Assembly (NCBI GenBank): GCA_022795445.1
Contig: JAAWGR010000002.1
Coordinates: 39,145-103,144, forward strand
Direction: 5' to 3'
Source: Oscillibacter sp.
Lineage (GTDB): Bacteria > Bacillota > Clostridia > Oscillospirales > Oscillospiraceae
DNA: 64,000 bases
The position numbers and the translations under genes are program-made. Shown piece by piece: positions 33,592 through 42,734 of the stretch (its first letter is position 1; each line of letters begins with the position of its first letter). The notes below the pieces were generated by a model. The model was not told the DNA's origin. It made no database searches and saw only the letters and a list, made by a program, of their open reading frames with translations.

Positions 33592-35019
33592 ATGAAGAAA
33601 AGGTTCCCCGCACTTTTGCTGGCTTTGTGCCTGTTGCTGACTGTCCCTGCACACGCTGCCACGGACAGCACGGATAACTTTACCCGTCAAAAAACCTATA
33701 CTGGCCAGTTCTCCGATCTCTCCACCGGTTCAACCTTCTATGATAACGTCGCTGCGCTTTATGAATATGGCCTTTCCAATGGTAAGGCTAACGGTACATA
33801 CGGCCTGGATGATTCTATGACAGTCGGGCAGGTTGTGATCTTCGCCGCCCGCATCCGCAGCCTCTACCGTACCGGAAACGCGGAAACCGGCCCCGCCGCT
33901 TACTCTGGAACGTCCACAGCGGTGCCATACCTGCGTTATTTACAAGCGGAGGGCGTTTTAGGCGTTGAGCTGGATAACCAACTTACCCTCACCGCCACGC
34001 GGGCCCAGGTGGCCCACGTCCTTGCCCAGACCCTGCCGGAAACAGCCCTTCCTTCCGTCCATGACAGCCTGATTACCCAAGCTTACGCCAGCGGCCGTTT
34101 TATCCCAGATGTGGACGAGCAAACGCCCTATTATCAAGACATCCTTGCCCTCTACCGGAAGGGTATCTCCATCGGCAGCACGGCAAACGGCGCATTCTTC
34201 CCCAACAACCCCATTACACGTGGAGCCGCGGCGGCTATGCTTACCCGCATGGTAGATTCTTCTCTGCGCGTAACGCCCCAGTGGGATTTGTCTGCACTCT
34301 ATAGCGCCAAAGGCACAACCCTAGCCGACCTGGTGAAACCAGGCACCTACATTGCCGCTCCATCCACCCAGGCTGAGATGGATGAAGCCATCCGCTATAT
34401 GCTCTCCAACAACAGCAGCCAATTGGTCCTGCAATACCCAGGCATCACGTCGGAACAGGCCCGCAAGCTGATGGAGGCAACGCTTACCACCGTGAAGGAG
34501 TATTGTGAACAGAGCTACAACACGGTGGCCTGCTCCTACACACGTGCTGGCAGTGTGACGCTGGAATTCTCTGCCGCTGGAACGAGGAACCGTACCGCGG
34601 CGTACCGGGACGCCGCCATGGAAGCTGCAATTGCCGTCCACGACCAGATGTGGGAGAGCGGCAAGATTACGGCGTCCATGACGGAGAAGGAAAAGGCGAA
34701 AGTTTATTATGAATGGATTTGCGACAACTGCGTTTACGATTACCACGCCGGGGATGAATCCATCAGTCATATTTCCTACAGCCTGTTTGCAAATGGCACC
34801 GCCGTATGCGACGGCTACACTGGCGCATATAACCTGCTGCTAAAACTGGAGGGCATCGAGTGCGCTGCGCTGTCCAACGACAGCCATATCTGGACGGTGG
34901 CAACACTGGATGGCACAGAGTATCACATCGATACCACCTGGGGTGATGCTGGCAGCTTCATTAGCTACGATTATTTCGCCATGAGCGCACAGCTCTCCCG
35001 TACCTATCATGCGTGGTAA
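33592..35019 (+). CDS. Secreted SLH-like/transglutaminase-like protein
   Basis: A 475-residue exported protein. A signal peptide (1-22) is followed by three S-layer-homology-like repeats (about 35-90, 105-150, 165-215; each with FxD and ITRGAAAAMLTRM-like cores), then a transglutaminase-like cysteine protease fold (about 260-475). The triad is complete: Cys406 in GTAVCDGYTGAY, His432 in SHIWTV and Asp447 in YHIDTTWGD. It probably acts on wall or surface proteins, possibly together with the LCP enzyme encoded upstream. Confidence 0.87.
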   Translation: MKKRFPALLLALCLLLTVPAHAATDSTDNFTRQKTYTGQFSDLSTGSTFYDNVAALYEYGLSNGKANGTYGLDDSMTVGQVVIFAARIRSLYRTGNAETGPAAYSGTSTAVPYLRYLQAEGVLGVELDNQLTLTATRAQVAHVLAQTLPETALPSVHDSLITQAYASGRFIPDVDEQTPYYQDILALYRKGISIGSTANGAFFPNNPITRGAAAAMLTRMVDSSLRVTPQWDLSALYSAKGTTLADLVKPGTYIAAPSTQAEMDEAIRYMLSNNSSQLVLQYPGITSEQARKLMEATLTTVKEYCEQSYNTVACSYTRAGSVTLEFSAAGTRNRTAAYRDAAMEAAIAVHDQMWESGKITASMTEKEKAKVYYEWICDNCVYDYHAGDESISHISYSLFANGTAVCDGYTGAYNLLLKLEGIECAALSNDSHIWTVATLDGTEYHIDTTWGDAGSFISYDYFAMSAQLSRTYHAW

Positions 35020-35110
35020 GACCCAGGCTGCCGGGCTTCCAACATACACGCAGATGCCTGGCCGCACGTTCATTTGATTCGGTCCGCATCATCTCCATAA
35101 GCCGTTTCCG

Positions 35111-35135
35111 GAACCACTCGTTAAGCGAGTGGTTC
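35111..35135 (+). terminator. Terminator after the transglutaminase-like gene
   Basis: Perfect ten-base stem GAACCACTCG/CGAGTGGTTC with a five-base loop and TTTTCCTTT. Confidence 0.85.
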
Positions 35136-35186
35136 TTTTCCTTTACAATAAAACGGCATAGCCATTTTAGCGGTGCCGTTTCTATC

Positions 35187-35672
35187 TTACCAAGTGTCCC
35201 ACATCCGCAAAACGAATTTGTAATTCTTTTCCACTTTCCAGATACACTTCTCTCCCCCTTCTGTCATCAGTTCCACTTCTTCATATTCTATATCACCAAG
35301 TTCACCCTCATATACTTTTGCGCTGGCACGCCTCATTTCTGTAAAGCACAGCTTTTCCGCTTTTGGTGCAAGGTAATCAATGTAACAATATTCCTCTATC
35401 ATCGTCCGGCAGGCGGCCTCCGTCCTTGGCGCAAATTTATGAAACACCTTCATTGCATCGGAAAGGCCGATAATTGCATGCTTCCATGACGACTCCACAC
35501 ACAGAACCTTCTTCCTGTTTCCCGACAGGTTATTTAGGCCTACCGCAGCTTTCAGCAGGGGCTTGCGGAATCTCTCAACACAGGGATTGTCCACAGTATT
35601 CTTTATACCTGCAATCAGTTTTGCCACGTCAGACGCCCTGCCTCGGAATACCATCGACCAAGTTCCCTGCAT
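35187..35672 (-). CDS. Hypothetical protein, 161 residues
   Basis: Not recognised. GGGAGG eight bases before the ATG supports the start. The protein is rich in Lys, Glu and Cys (seven Cys), has no signal peptide or membrane helix, and ends in Trp. Its base composition is more A+T-rich than the flanking genes, and it pairs with another orphan 16 bases upstream. The pair looks like a small accessory insert between conserved genes. A toxin/immunity or stress role would be a guess. Confidence 0.6.
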   Translation of the reverse strand: MQGTWSMVFRGRASDVAKLIAGIKNTVDNPCVERFRKPLLKAAVGLNNLSGNRKKVLCVESSWKHAIIGLSDAMKVFHKFAPRTEAACRTMIEEYCYIDYLAPKAEKLCFTEMRRASAKVYEGELGDIEYEEVELMTEGGEKCIWKVEKNYKFVLRMWDTW

Positions 35673-35688
35673 TTTGATTGCCTCCCTG

Positions 35689-35967
35689 CTAAATTGATCC
35701 GTTCTTAAATACGAACTTTTCTACGCTGCTTAAAAGCGTAAAAGAATCTCCATAAACATGAAGATCGGCTTCTTCATCCTTTGCATATTCTTCTTCGCAA
35801 TCGCCCTCAACGTTTATCCAGCTCGTACCTGCCCTATGATACGCATCAGTTTCCAGGCTGTCAATCGAAAAGCCCAAACTGTCAAAAAAGGCGCCGCATT
35901 TTCCCGCTTTTTCTTGTGAAAGGAAAAAATGGGAGCATATCTGCCAGGATAGAAACATAAGATAGTC
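35689..35967 (-). CDS. Small hypothetical protein
   Basis: About 92 residues from the ATG at 35967 (MDYLMFLSWQ); an ATG 12 bases downstream is equally possible and neither has a good ribosome site. The C-terminal half is strongly acidic (GDCEEEYAKDEEADLHVYGD). The frame remains open upstream to 36069 but then overlaps the divergent ssDNA-binding gene. It is 16 bases before the 161-residue orphan on the same strand. It may be a truncated gene. Function unknown. Confidence 0.4.
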   Translation of the reverse strand, partial: DYLMFLSWQICSHFFLSQEKAGKCGAFFDSLGFSIDSLETDAYHRAGTSWINVEGDCEEEYAKDEEADLHVYGDSFTLLSSVEKFVFKNGSI

Positions 35968-35992
35968 CATCACATGCGAGAGGTGGACAACG

Positions 35993-36592
35993 ATGACAAC
36001 GAAGAACGAAGTGCTGCTGGAAGGACAGGCGCTGGATGCGCCGGAGTGGTCCCACGAAAACCATGGCACACAATTTTACCGCTTTTCCCTTCAAGTTCCC
36101 CGACTGTCGGGACAGGTTGACACCCTGCCAGTGCTGGTATCCGACGCACAGCTGGAGCTGGTGGAACCGGAACGCTGCCTCCGTATCCGCGGGCAGCTCC
36201 GTTCCTTCAACAACCGCAGCGGCGTTGGCAACAAACTGGTCCTGACCGTCTATGCCCAAGACATTGAACCCGGCCTGGATGAGCTTTGCAATCAGATCAC
36301 CCTCACCGGCGCCCTCTGTAAGGAACCGATCTTTCGCCGTACACCCTTGGGGCGCAGCATCTGTGACCTCATGCTCGCCGCCCCGCGGCGCTATGGCCGG
36401 GCGGATTACCTGCCTGTCATTGCCTGGGGACAACTGGCGGTTCGGTCCAGCCGCCTCCACGTTGGCGACACCCTCACTCTGGAGGGACGGGTGCAGAGCC
36501 GTACATACCATAAGGTCCTGGACTCCGGCGAAACAGAGGAACGAACTGCCTATGAAGTTTCCATGATGCGGCTTCTGGATACAGACGCCTGA
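35993..36592 (+). CDS. Single-stranded DNA-binding protein with two OB folds
   Basis: A 199-residue protein in two similar halves: residues about 5-95 (VLLEGQALDAPEWSHENHG, FYRFSLQVPRLSG) and about 98-190 (NQITLTGALCKEPIFRRTP, CDLMLAAPRRYGRADYLPV). Each half resembles the ssDNA-binding OB fold. It lacks the acidic C-terminal tip of the housekeeping SSB, so it is a specialised paralogue. GAGAGGTGG precedes the ATG. It faces ftsZ from the opposite strand across a shared hairpin. Confidence 0.8.
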   Translation: MTTKNEVLLEGQALDAPEWSHENHGTQFYRFSLQVPRLSGQVDTLPVLVSDAQLELVEPERCLRIRGQLRSFNNRSGVGNKLVLTVYAQDIEPGLDELCNQITLTGALCKEPIFRRTPLGRSICDLMLAAPRRYGRADYLPVIAWGQLAVRSSRLHVGDTLTLEGRVQSRTYHKVLDSGETEERTAYEVSMMRLLDTDA

Positions 36593-36602
36593 AAACGAAA
36601 AA

Positions 36603-36638
36603 CACCTTTAGCGGATGGGATTCCATCCGCTAAAGGTG
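36603..36638. terminator. Terminator between ssb-like gene and ftsZ
   Basis: Perfect 16-base inverted repeat (36603-36618 with 36623-36638), loop GATT. The T-rich tail is on the minus strand, so it mainly ends ftsZ. Confidence 0.85.
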
Positions 36639-36657
36639 TAATCTTGTACCAGAAAAA

Positions 36658-37785
36658 TCAATCCCGCTTGTTGAAAATCTTAAAGATATCCTCGAAAGGA
36701 TCATCCTCCGGCACTTCCGGCTTTGGCACATCCTCCTCTTTCAAAGGCACCGGCTCCGGCGTGACCACCGGCGGCTGTGTCGACGTACCATCGGGCTTTG
36801 TTTCCGTCATTTTCAGCAGCTGCCCAGGCTCCTTGTCAAATCCTGTCGCAATGACAGTCACCCGCACCTCGTCATCCAGCGTCTCGTCGAAAATCGCGCC
36901 GAAAATTGTATTCGCGTCGGGATGCACAGCGTCCCGCACCAGATCGGCTGCCTGCTCCACCTCGTCCAGCGCAATATCCATGGGGATTGTGAAGTTGAGC
37001 AGCACACCCTTTGCACCCTCGATGGACGTCTCCAGCAACGGGCTGGAAATCGCCATACGGGCAGCTTCCTCAGTTTTGCCCTTACCTGCGGCGCGGCCCA
37101 CACCCATATGGGCCATGCCGGCGTCCTTCATGATTGCCGTCACATCAGCGAAGTCCAGGTTGATAAAGCCAGTATCCCGGATCAGGTCAGAGATGGACTG
37201 CACGGCCTGCCGCAAGATGTCGTCGGCAATCTCGAATGCGTTGGCAAACGTGATTTTCTGGTCAGTCGCGTACTTCAGACGCTCATTGGGGATGATAACC
37301 AACGAATCCACCTTTGTCCGCAGTTCCTCGATCCCCGCCTCGGCCTGCTGCATCCGTCGCCGGCCCTCAAAGCCGAAAGGCTTCGTTACCACTGCAACGG
37401 TCAGCACTTCCATTTCCTTAGCAATTTCCGCCACGATAGGCGCCGCGCCGGTACCAGTACCGCCACCCATGCCGGCAGTGATAAACACCATATCGGTTTC
37501 TTCCAGAGCCTTGGCAATCTGGTTGCGGCTCTCCTCAGCAGACTTACGGCCTACTTCGGGATTGGAGCCAGCCCCCTGTCCATGGGTCAACTTTTCGCCG
37601 ATCTGAATTTTATAGGTAGCGCTGGACATGTTCAGCGCCTGCTTATCCGTGTTGATCGCAATAAAATCCACGCCCTTTGTTCCAGAGTGGATCATGCGGT
37701 TCACCACGTTGTTCCCGGCGCCGCCCACGCCAATGACCTTGATATTAACAACGGTATCAGGACCGGTTTCCAAGCCAATTACCAT
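36658..37785 (-). CDS. ftsZ: Cell division protein FtsZ
   Basis: The tubulin-like GTPase that forms the division ring. The 375 residues include [13 protein letters not shown] (19-31), the tubulin signature GGGTGTG (107-113), the T7 loop NLDFADV and the C-terminal peptide [15 protein letters not shown] that binds membrane anchors. ftsA is not adjacent, so SepF elsewhere may anchor the ring (known for many Firmicutes; not visible here). It is separated from ftsQ by about 180 bases that contain its own promoter. Confidence 0.97.
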   Translation of the reverse strand: MVIGLETGPDTVVNIKVIGVGGAGNNVVNRMIHSGTKGVDFIAINTDKQALNMSSATYKIQIGEKLTHGQGAGSNPEVGRKSAEESRNQIAKALEETDMVFITAGMGGGTGTGAAPIVAEIAKEMEVLTVAVVTKPFGFEGRRRMQQAEAGIEELRTKVDSLVIIPNERLKYATDQKITFANAFEIADDILRQAVQSISDLIRDTGFINLDFADVTAIMKDAGMAHMGVGRAAGKGKTEEAARMAISSPLLETSIEGAKGVLLNFTIPMDIALDEVEQAADLVRDAVHPDANTIFGAIFDETLDDEVRVTVIATGFDKEPGQLLKMTETKPDGTSTQPPVVTPEPVPLKEEDVPKPEVPEDDPFEDIFKIFNKRD

Positions 37786-37871
37786 TCTGCTGCCTCCCTG
37801 ATCATTTGTGAAAAGAGGAAATTCCCCCTTTATTTCACGCTCTAGCCAAATGAAAAATCTGTAACAATTCT

Positions 37872-37900
37872 ATTGTAAGCTACTTTTTCCTTCCGGTCAA
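37872..37900 (-). promoter_or_regulatory. Promoter of ftsZ
   Basis: Minus-strand TTGACC (37895-37900) and TACAAT (37872-37877), spacer 17. GGTCGAA, one base off the Spo0A-box consensus, lies 17 bases further upstream (37917-37923). Confidence 0.7.
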
Positions 37901-37968
37901 GTGCTGCCTTGGCATTTCGACCAAATTTCTCAAAAAAACAACCTCATGTTCCTCTCCTGCCTTAGCAT

Positions 37969-38733
37969 TCACCGTAGGTTTGGGATAAAATAAACCTCTT
38001 CCGCATTCGACTGAAGGTCGAAGGTGCCGGTCATATTGCTTTGGATGGCGCCCTTCTCCAAGGACATCACCAGCCTTTGCAGTTCCCAAGGATAATCCGC
38101 GCCGTAGGCAAGCCGCACTGTGAAGCGGTCGGTGTAGTCCATTTGCAGATAGGAAAGATTGTCCAAACGGATATTTTGAACGTCGTCGGTCAGGTTCGCC
38201 GTCTCTAGGGCCGTCAGGAGGTCGATCAGGCTGGTCTGCTGCGTGAGGTACTCCGTCGCCAGGGCAATAGGAGTGCCCACCGATGGGGCCAGCAGTTCAC
38301 AGCCGGAAATCACACCATACTCTGCCGCCTCTGCTTCCGTAATCCTCGCAACAATTTTACCCTGGGAACTGACCAGCCATGCGCCCTCGCCCTGGATGAC
38401 CGCCATAGGCTTCCCACATTCTGTCACCTCAATGACCAAGGTGTCCGGCAGTTTACGGTAAGGGTGGATGCTCTCGATGTACGGCAGGTTCTGCACGATG
38501 CGGTTTGCCACATCGTATTTATTTAAAAGATAGAGGTTATCCCCAATTTGGACCCCGCTGGCCTCCCGGATCTCCTCCTCACTGTAGCGCCGCTGACCGG
38601 TGACTTCAATAGTATTCACACGGAAAAACAGGGTCACTGCCAGGAGGATGGCCCCGCAGATGACCAGGATGGATAGTAATTTGTAGAAGAAGCCTCCCCT
38701 TCTGCGCCTTTTGGAATGTCTGCGTCTTGCCAT
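37969..38733 (-). CDS. ftsQ: Cell division protein FtsQ/DivIB
   Basis: A bitopic divisome protein of 254 residues: Arg/Lys-rich cytoplasmic start, membrane helix (about 18-37), POTRA domain beginning FRVNTIEVTGQRRYSEEEIREAS, then the beta domain. It bridges the FtsL-containing subcomplex and the septal synthase. Last gene of the wall operon before ftsZ; it follows murA by 29 bases. Confidence 0.9.
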   Translation of the reverse strand: MARRRHSKRRRRGGFFYKLLSILVICGAILLAVTLFFRVNTIEVTGQRRYSEEEIREASGVQIGDNLYLLNKYDVANRIVQNLPYIESIHPYRKLPDTLVIEVTECGKPMAVIQGEGAWLVSSQGKIVARITEAEAAEYGVISGCELLAPSVGTPIALATEYLTQQTSLIDLLTALETANLTDDVQNIRLDNLSYLQMDYTDRFTVRLAYGADYPWELQRLVMSLEKGAIQSNMTGTFDLQSNAEEVYFIPNLR

Positions 38734-38762
38734 GGCTTCCGCTCCAGTTCTCTATTTGCTCT

Positions 38763-40016
38763 TTATTCTATCCGGGCGGCGTCCGCTCCCAGCGCACGCA
38801 TATCCCGTGCCAAATCCTCATAGCCCCGGTCGATGTGGCTGATCTCGCAGATCGTGGTTTCCCCCTCTGCTGCCAGGGCTGCCACACACAGCGCCGCACC
38901 ACCCCGCAAATCGGTACAGTACACGGGCGCGCCGTGAAGAGTCTCGACACCTGTCACCACCGCCGCACGGCCCGAAACCCGGATGTTTGCCCCCATACGG
39001 GTCAGTTCGTCTACATGGCGGTAGCGGTTTTCAAAAATATTTTCTTCAAACACCGTTGCCCCCTGGCTCCGCAGCAATGCAGCCATTAAAATGGCCTGTG
39101 CGTCTGTAGGGAAGCCAGGATAAGGGGCCGTTCGCACTGGGCGCACCGCTTGCAGTCGTCCCTGGCAGGTACAGGCAATCCCCGCCTCGTCTGCCAGGAT
39201 GGAGCACCCCGCTTCCCGAAGGACCGCGGTGACCGTTGCAAGATGGTCCTCCCGTGCGCCCCGCAGGAAGATTTCTCCGCCCGCGGACGCCGCTGCGCAA
39301 AGATAGGTCGCCGCCGTAATACGGTCCGGCATGATGGTATACGTACAGCCATGCAGGGGCTGCTTTCCCTCCACCGTCACGGTAGAAGTTCCCGCCCCAT
39401 AGACCTTTGCCCCGCATGCGCGGAGGAAGTTCTGCAAATCCACAATCTCCGGCTCCCGCGCAGCGTTGGCAATGGTTGTCACCCCGCTTCCGCCGCAAGC
39501 GGCCAGCATCAGGTTTTCCGTTGCGCCTACAGAAGGCAGGCTCAGCACCACTTCCCGCCCCTTCAATTCTGGAGCCTTGCAGTGCAGCATCCCGCCTGCG
39601 TCACCGATTTCAGCCCCCAATGCCCGGAGGCCGGATAAGTGGAGGTCAATCGGCCGGGGGCCCAGCTCGCATCCTCCAGGATAACTCAATTCCGCCTGTC
39701 CGCAGCGGGCCAGGATGGCCCCCAGAAAAATGGCAGAAGACCGCATTTCCCGCATCAGTATATCAGAAATGCTCCAAGCGTTCAACCCTCCGGTTTTTAC
39801 CAGGAGATTGCCGCCCTCCCAATGGGCCTCGCAGCCCAGTCCACGCAGAATCCGCACTGACGCGTCCACATCCCGCAGGCGCGGGCAGCCCCGCAGTTCC
39901 ACCTCGTCCGCCGTCAGCAGCGTCGCCGCTAAAATTGGCAATACACTGTTTTTCGCCCCCTGTACGGCAACTTCGCCCTTTAACCGGCCGCCGCCCCTTA
40001 CTAAAAGCTGGCTCAT
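38763..40016 (-). CDS. murA: UDP-N-acetylglucosamine 1-carboxyvinyltransferase
   Basis: Adds enolpyruvate to UDP-GlcNAc, the first committed step of peptidoglycan. The ATG with GGAGGG upstream gives 417 residues (MSQLLVRGGGRLKGEV). The active-site Cys is kept as Cys116 in YPGGCELGPRP, so the enzyme has the residue that fosfomycin alkylates. KN in GAKNSVLP (19-26) supplies the catalytic Lys. It overlaps nothing and lies 64 bases after murG. Confidence 0.95.
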   Translation of the reverse strand: MSQLLVRGGGRLKGEVAVQGAKNSVLPILAATLLTADEVELRGCPRLRDVDASVRILRGLGCEAHWEGGNLLVKTGGLNAWSISDILMREMRSSAIFLGAILARCGQAELSYPGGCELGPRPIDLHLSGLRALGAEIGDAGGMLHCKAPELKGREVVLSLPSVGATENLMLAACGGSGVTTIANAAREPEIVDLQNFLRACGAKVYGAGTSTVTVEGKQPLHGCTYTIMPDRITAATYLCAAASAGGEIFLRGAREDHLATVTAVLREAGCSILADEAGIACTCQGRLQAVRPVRTAPYPGFPTDAQAILMAALLRSQGATVFEENIFENRYRHVDELTRMGANIRVSGRAAVVTGVETLHGAPVYCTDLRGGAALCVAALAAEGETTICEISHIDRGYEDLARDMRALGADAARIE

Positions 40017-40080
40017 ATCCGTTCCCTCCGCTCCAAAAAATGGTGTAACGCTCCATCCTATGGGGCAGAGGGCTTTTTCG

Positions 40081-41223
40081 TTACTTGAGGATTTCCAGGA
40101 TTGTTTGATAAATCCGCTCAGATGCATTCCGTACGCCTATCTGGGACATGGCGTTTTCCATTTCCAAACGGCGGGCGTCATCGTGCAGAATGCCAGACGC
40201 CGCCTGAAACAGCGCCGGACCAGAGGAATCCGCTTCCAGCACTACGACAGCCCCGCCGGCTTCTTCCAGGGCGCGGGCGTTTTTCTCTTGATGGTTGTTC
40301 GTCACATAAGGAGAGGGCACAATCAATGCCGGAACCCCCAGCGCGGTCAGCTCGCTGATCGTCGACGCGCCTGCGCGGCTGATCACCAAATCCGCCGCCC
40401 GCATAACCGGGGCCATGTCGTAGATATACTCCCGCAGCTGAAGGGCCGGATGGTCTTCCAGGCGGATGCCCTTTTCCCGCAGCAACTCCAGCATCAAAGG
40501 ATAATCCTGCTTCCCGGCCCCGTGGATGTGGTGGAAGGGCTCCTTCGCTGCTTCCAAAGCCAGGAAGTCTGCCATTTGACGGTTCATACCTGTGGCTCCC
40601 AGGGAACCCCAGAAAGAAACGATCAAGGGCCTGCCGTCATCCAGGCCAAGGGTTCGCTTGGCTTCCGCTTTCGTCTGTTCAAAGAAATCTCCCCGCACCG
40701 GCGTACCAGTGACAGTCACCTTGTCTGGATGTCGGTAATGCTTCCGGCAGGACTCGAAGCCCACCAGGATGCGTCCGGCATGAGGCTCCAGCATTTCCGT
40801 CGTCAGACCGGGAACAATGTTGGACTCATGCACTGCCGTGGGTATGCCAGCTTTGGCAGCAGCCTTCACCATCGGGTAACTAGCGTAACCTCCAGTCCCG
40901 ATCACTACATCCGGACGGAAGGTTTTCAAAATTGCCCGGGCCTCACGGGGCGCCCGCAAAAGGTTCCCCACAGAAATCAGATTGTGTTTGATCTCCTTGG
41001 GTTTAAAGGAGCGATGGAAGCTGGAAATATGGACGGTGCGGAAAGCATATCCAGCCTTGGGAATCAGGTCTTTTTCCAAGCCCCGCTCCGCGCCGACAAA
41101 CAGAACCTCTGTCTCCGGGTTCTTCTCCCGCAGAAACTGAGCCAAAGCGATAGCGGGGTTGACGTGACCTGCTGTCCCGCCGCAGGTAAAGATTACTTTC
41201 TGTATTTTTTTATCCATACGCAA
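40081..41223 (-). CDS. murG: UDP-GlcNAc:lipid I N-acetylglucosaminyltransferase
   Basis: Makes lipid II at the inner face of the membrane. The 380 residues show the G loop TCGGTAGHVNPA (14-25), GTGGYASYP, HESN, and the C-terminal donor site ISRAGASTISELTALG. The start is uncertain: TTG at 41223 lies 11 bases after GAGGTG, and an ATG six bases downstream is also possible. Lies between ftsW and murA as in other Firmicutes dcw clusters. Confidence 0.94.
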   Translation of the reverse strand: MRMDKKIQKVIFTCGGTAGHVNPAIALAQFLREKNPETEVLFVGAERGLEKDLIPKAGYAFRTVHISSFHRSFKPKEIKHNLISVGNLLRAPREARAILKTFRPDVVIGTGGYASYPMVKAAAKAGIPTAVHESNIVPGLTTEMLEPHAGRILVGFESCRKHYRHPDKVTVTGTPVRGDFFEQTKAEAKRTLGLDDGRPLIVSFWGSLGATGMNRQMADFLALEAAKEPFHHIHGAGKQDYPLMLELLREKGIRLEDHPALQLREYIYDMAPVMRAADLVISRAGASTISELTALGVPALIVPSPYVTNNHQEKNARALEEAGGAVVVLEADSSGPALFQAASGILHDDARRLEMENAMSQIGVRNASERIYQTILEILK

Positions 41224-41289
41224 CGATTTGTAATCACCTCTTTTCGGATACCTGCCGCCCCGCGGCGGATGAATGCAGAACCTCTACAA

Positions 41290-42684
41290 CTATCCGGATT
41301 TGGGCGGCTTCATCTGCCTGGAAACCGATAGGATTATCCCCATCTCCGCCAATTGGATCGACAGGGCGGTTCCGCCGTAACTGAAGAAGGGCAGCGAAAT
41401 ACCCGTTGTAGGCAGCAAACCCGAAACAACGCCAATGTTCAAAAACGTCTGCATTCCCACCAGCGTCGTTACACCAATGGCCATCAAGCTGCCGAACCGG
41501 TCGTAAGCGTGGAGTGCGATCCAATAGCCCCGTAAGATCAGCGCCGCAAACAGCAGCATAATGATGGTTGCGCCAATCAGGCCCAGTTCCTCACAGATAA
41601 TGGCAAATATGAAATCGTTATGTTCCTCCGGCAAATACAGGAATTTTTGGCGGCTCTTTCCCAGGCCAACGCCCAACAGGCCGCCAGAACCAATGGTAAT
41701 CAGGCTTTGGGATAGCTGGTACCCCTTGTTCAGAGCATCCGCCCAAGGGTTTCGCCAATATTCAAAACGGGAGGAATTGTACCCCAGCACGCCAACCGCC
41801 AGATACAGCAGGCCTCCCGCCGCGCCGACGCCGCCGATGATCCATGCCCAGTTGATACCGCCCACCAGCATCAGCGCTGCGCCTGCGCCTAAAATCAGCA
41901 GCGCGCCGGAAAGGTGCGGTTCGATGCCCACCAGGCCCGCCGTCACAATCAGGATTACCGCATAGGGCAGAATGCCGTACCGGAAGGAGTTCATTTTATC
42001 CTTTTTTTGGGAAATACTGTCGGAGAAATAAATAACAATTGCCATCTTTGCAATCTCCGACGGCTGGAATTGGAAGCTGGTCGTGCCCAGCCAACGGGTG
42101 GCGTTGTTCGCCGTAACGGCCAAAGGGTTATGGGGGATAATGACCAATACCAGCATAAAAATGGAGATGTACAGCAGCGGCTTAGATGCGCCACGGAACC
42201 GCTGGTAATTGATCTTGCCGACAAAGAACATCGCCGCAATGCCCATCACCGCAAAGATACCCTGCCGCATGAAATAATAGGTTGCATTATGCTGTTTCGT
42301 TTCGTAGTACGCCGAGGGAAAGCTCGCTGACAGCAGCATCACCAAACCGATTGCCGTCAACAGCAGCACCAACAGGCCGAATGGTAAATCAATCGGTCCC
42401 TTCGCCCGTTCCCGGCTTTCCTCTTCCAACTCCAAAAGACGTTGGCGGCGCTCCTGACGGGCCAGCGCCTCCTCCCGCGTCAACGGACGGCGGCGGGGCC
42501 GCGGCGGACTCTTGGGGGGCGCGTAAGGCGGCGCATATCCGCTCCGGGCGCTTTTTTTAGAAGGCGCCGGCCGGCGCTGCGGCGGAGGCCGGTAGGCCGG
42601 CTTCCGCTGCGGGGAAGGGGTGCGTGAAGGCTTCCTCTGGCTCGGCGGCCTGCGCCGCGCTGCGGAATCGTTGTATCCTGCCAA
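41290..42684 (-). CDS. ftsW: FtsW/SpoVE-type lipid II polymerase with Pro/Arg-rich N-terminal extension
   Basis: A SEDS glycosyltransferase of 464 residues with about ten membrane helices. Family marks: the catalytic-site block FQFQPSEIAKM, YQLSQSLITIGSGGLLG, PEEHNDFIFA and the C-terminal GISLPFFSYGG. The first 95 residues are unusual: a soluble Pro/Arg/Lys-rich segment (for example RRRPPSQRKPSRTPSPQRK) and then a charged helix before the first membrane span. The TTG start with GGAGG seven bases upstream supports that the extension is translated. Confidence 0.93.
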   Translation of the reverse strand: MAGYNDSAARRRPPSQRKPSRTPSPQRKPAYRPPPQRRPAPSKKSARSGYAPPYAPPKSPPRPRRRPLTREEALARQERRQRLLELEEESRERAKGPIDLPFGLLVLLLTAIGLVMLLSASFPSAYYETKQHNATYYFMRQGIFAVMGIAAMFFVGKINYQRFRGASKPLLYISIFMLVLVIIPHNPLAVTANNATRWLGTTSFQFQPSEIAKMAIVIYFSDSISQKKDKMNSFRYGILPYAVILIVTAGLVGIEPHLSGALLILGAGAALMLVGGINWAWIIGGVGAAGGLLYLAVGVLGYNSSRFEYWRNPWADALNKGYQLSQSLITIGSGGLLGVGLGKSRQKFLYLPEEHNDFIFAIICEELGLIGATIIMLLFAALILRGYWIALHAYDRFGSLMAIGVTTLVGMQTFLNIGVVSGLLPTTGISLPFFSYGGTALSIQLAEMGIILSVSRQMKPPKSG

Positions 42685-42734
42685 GTGCTGTCCTCCTTTC
42701 CTTGCTTTACCGTTTCAGCTGGATGCAGTTTCGC

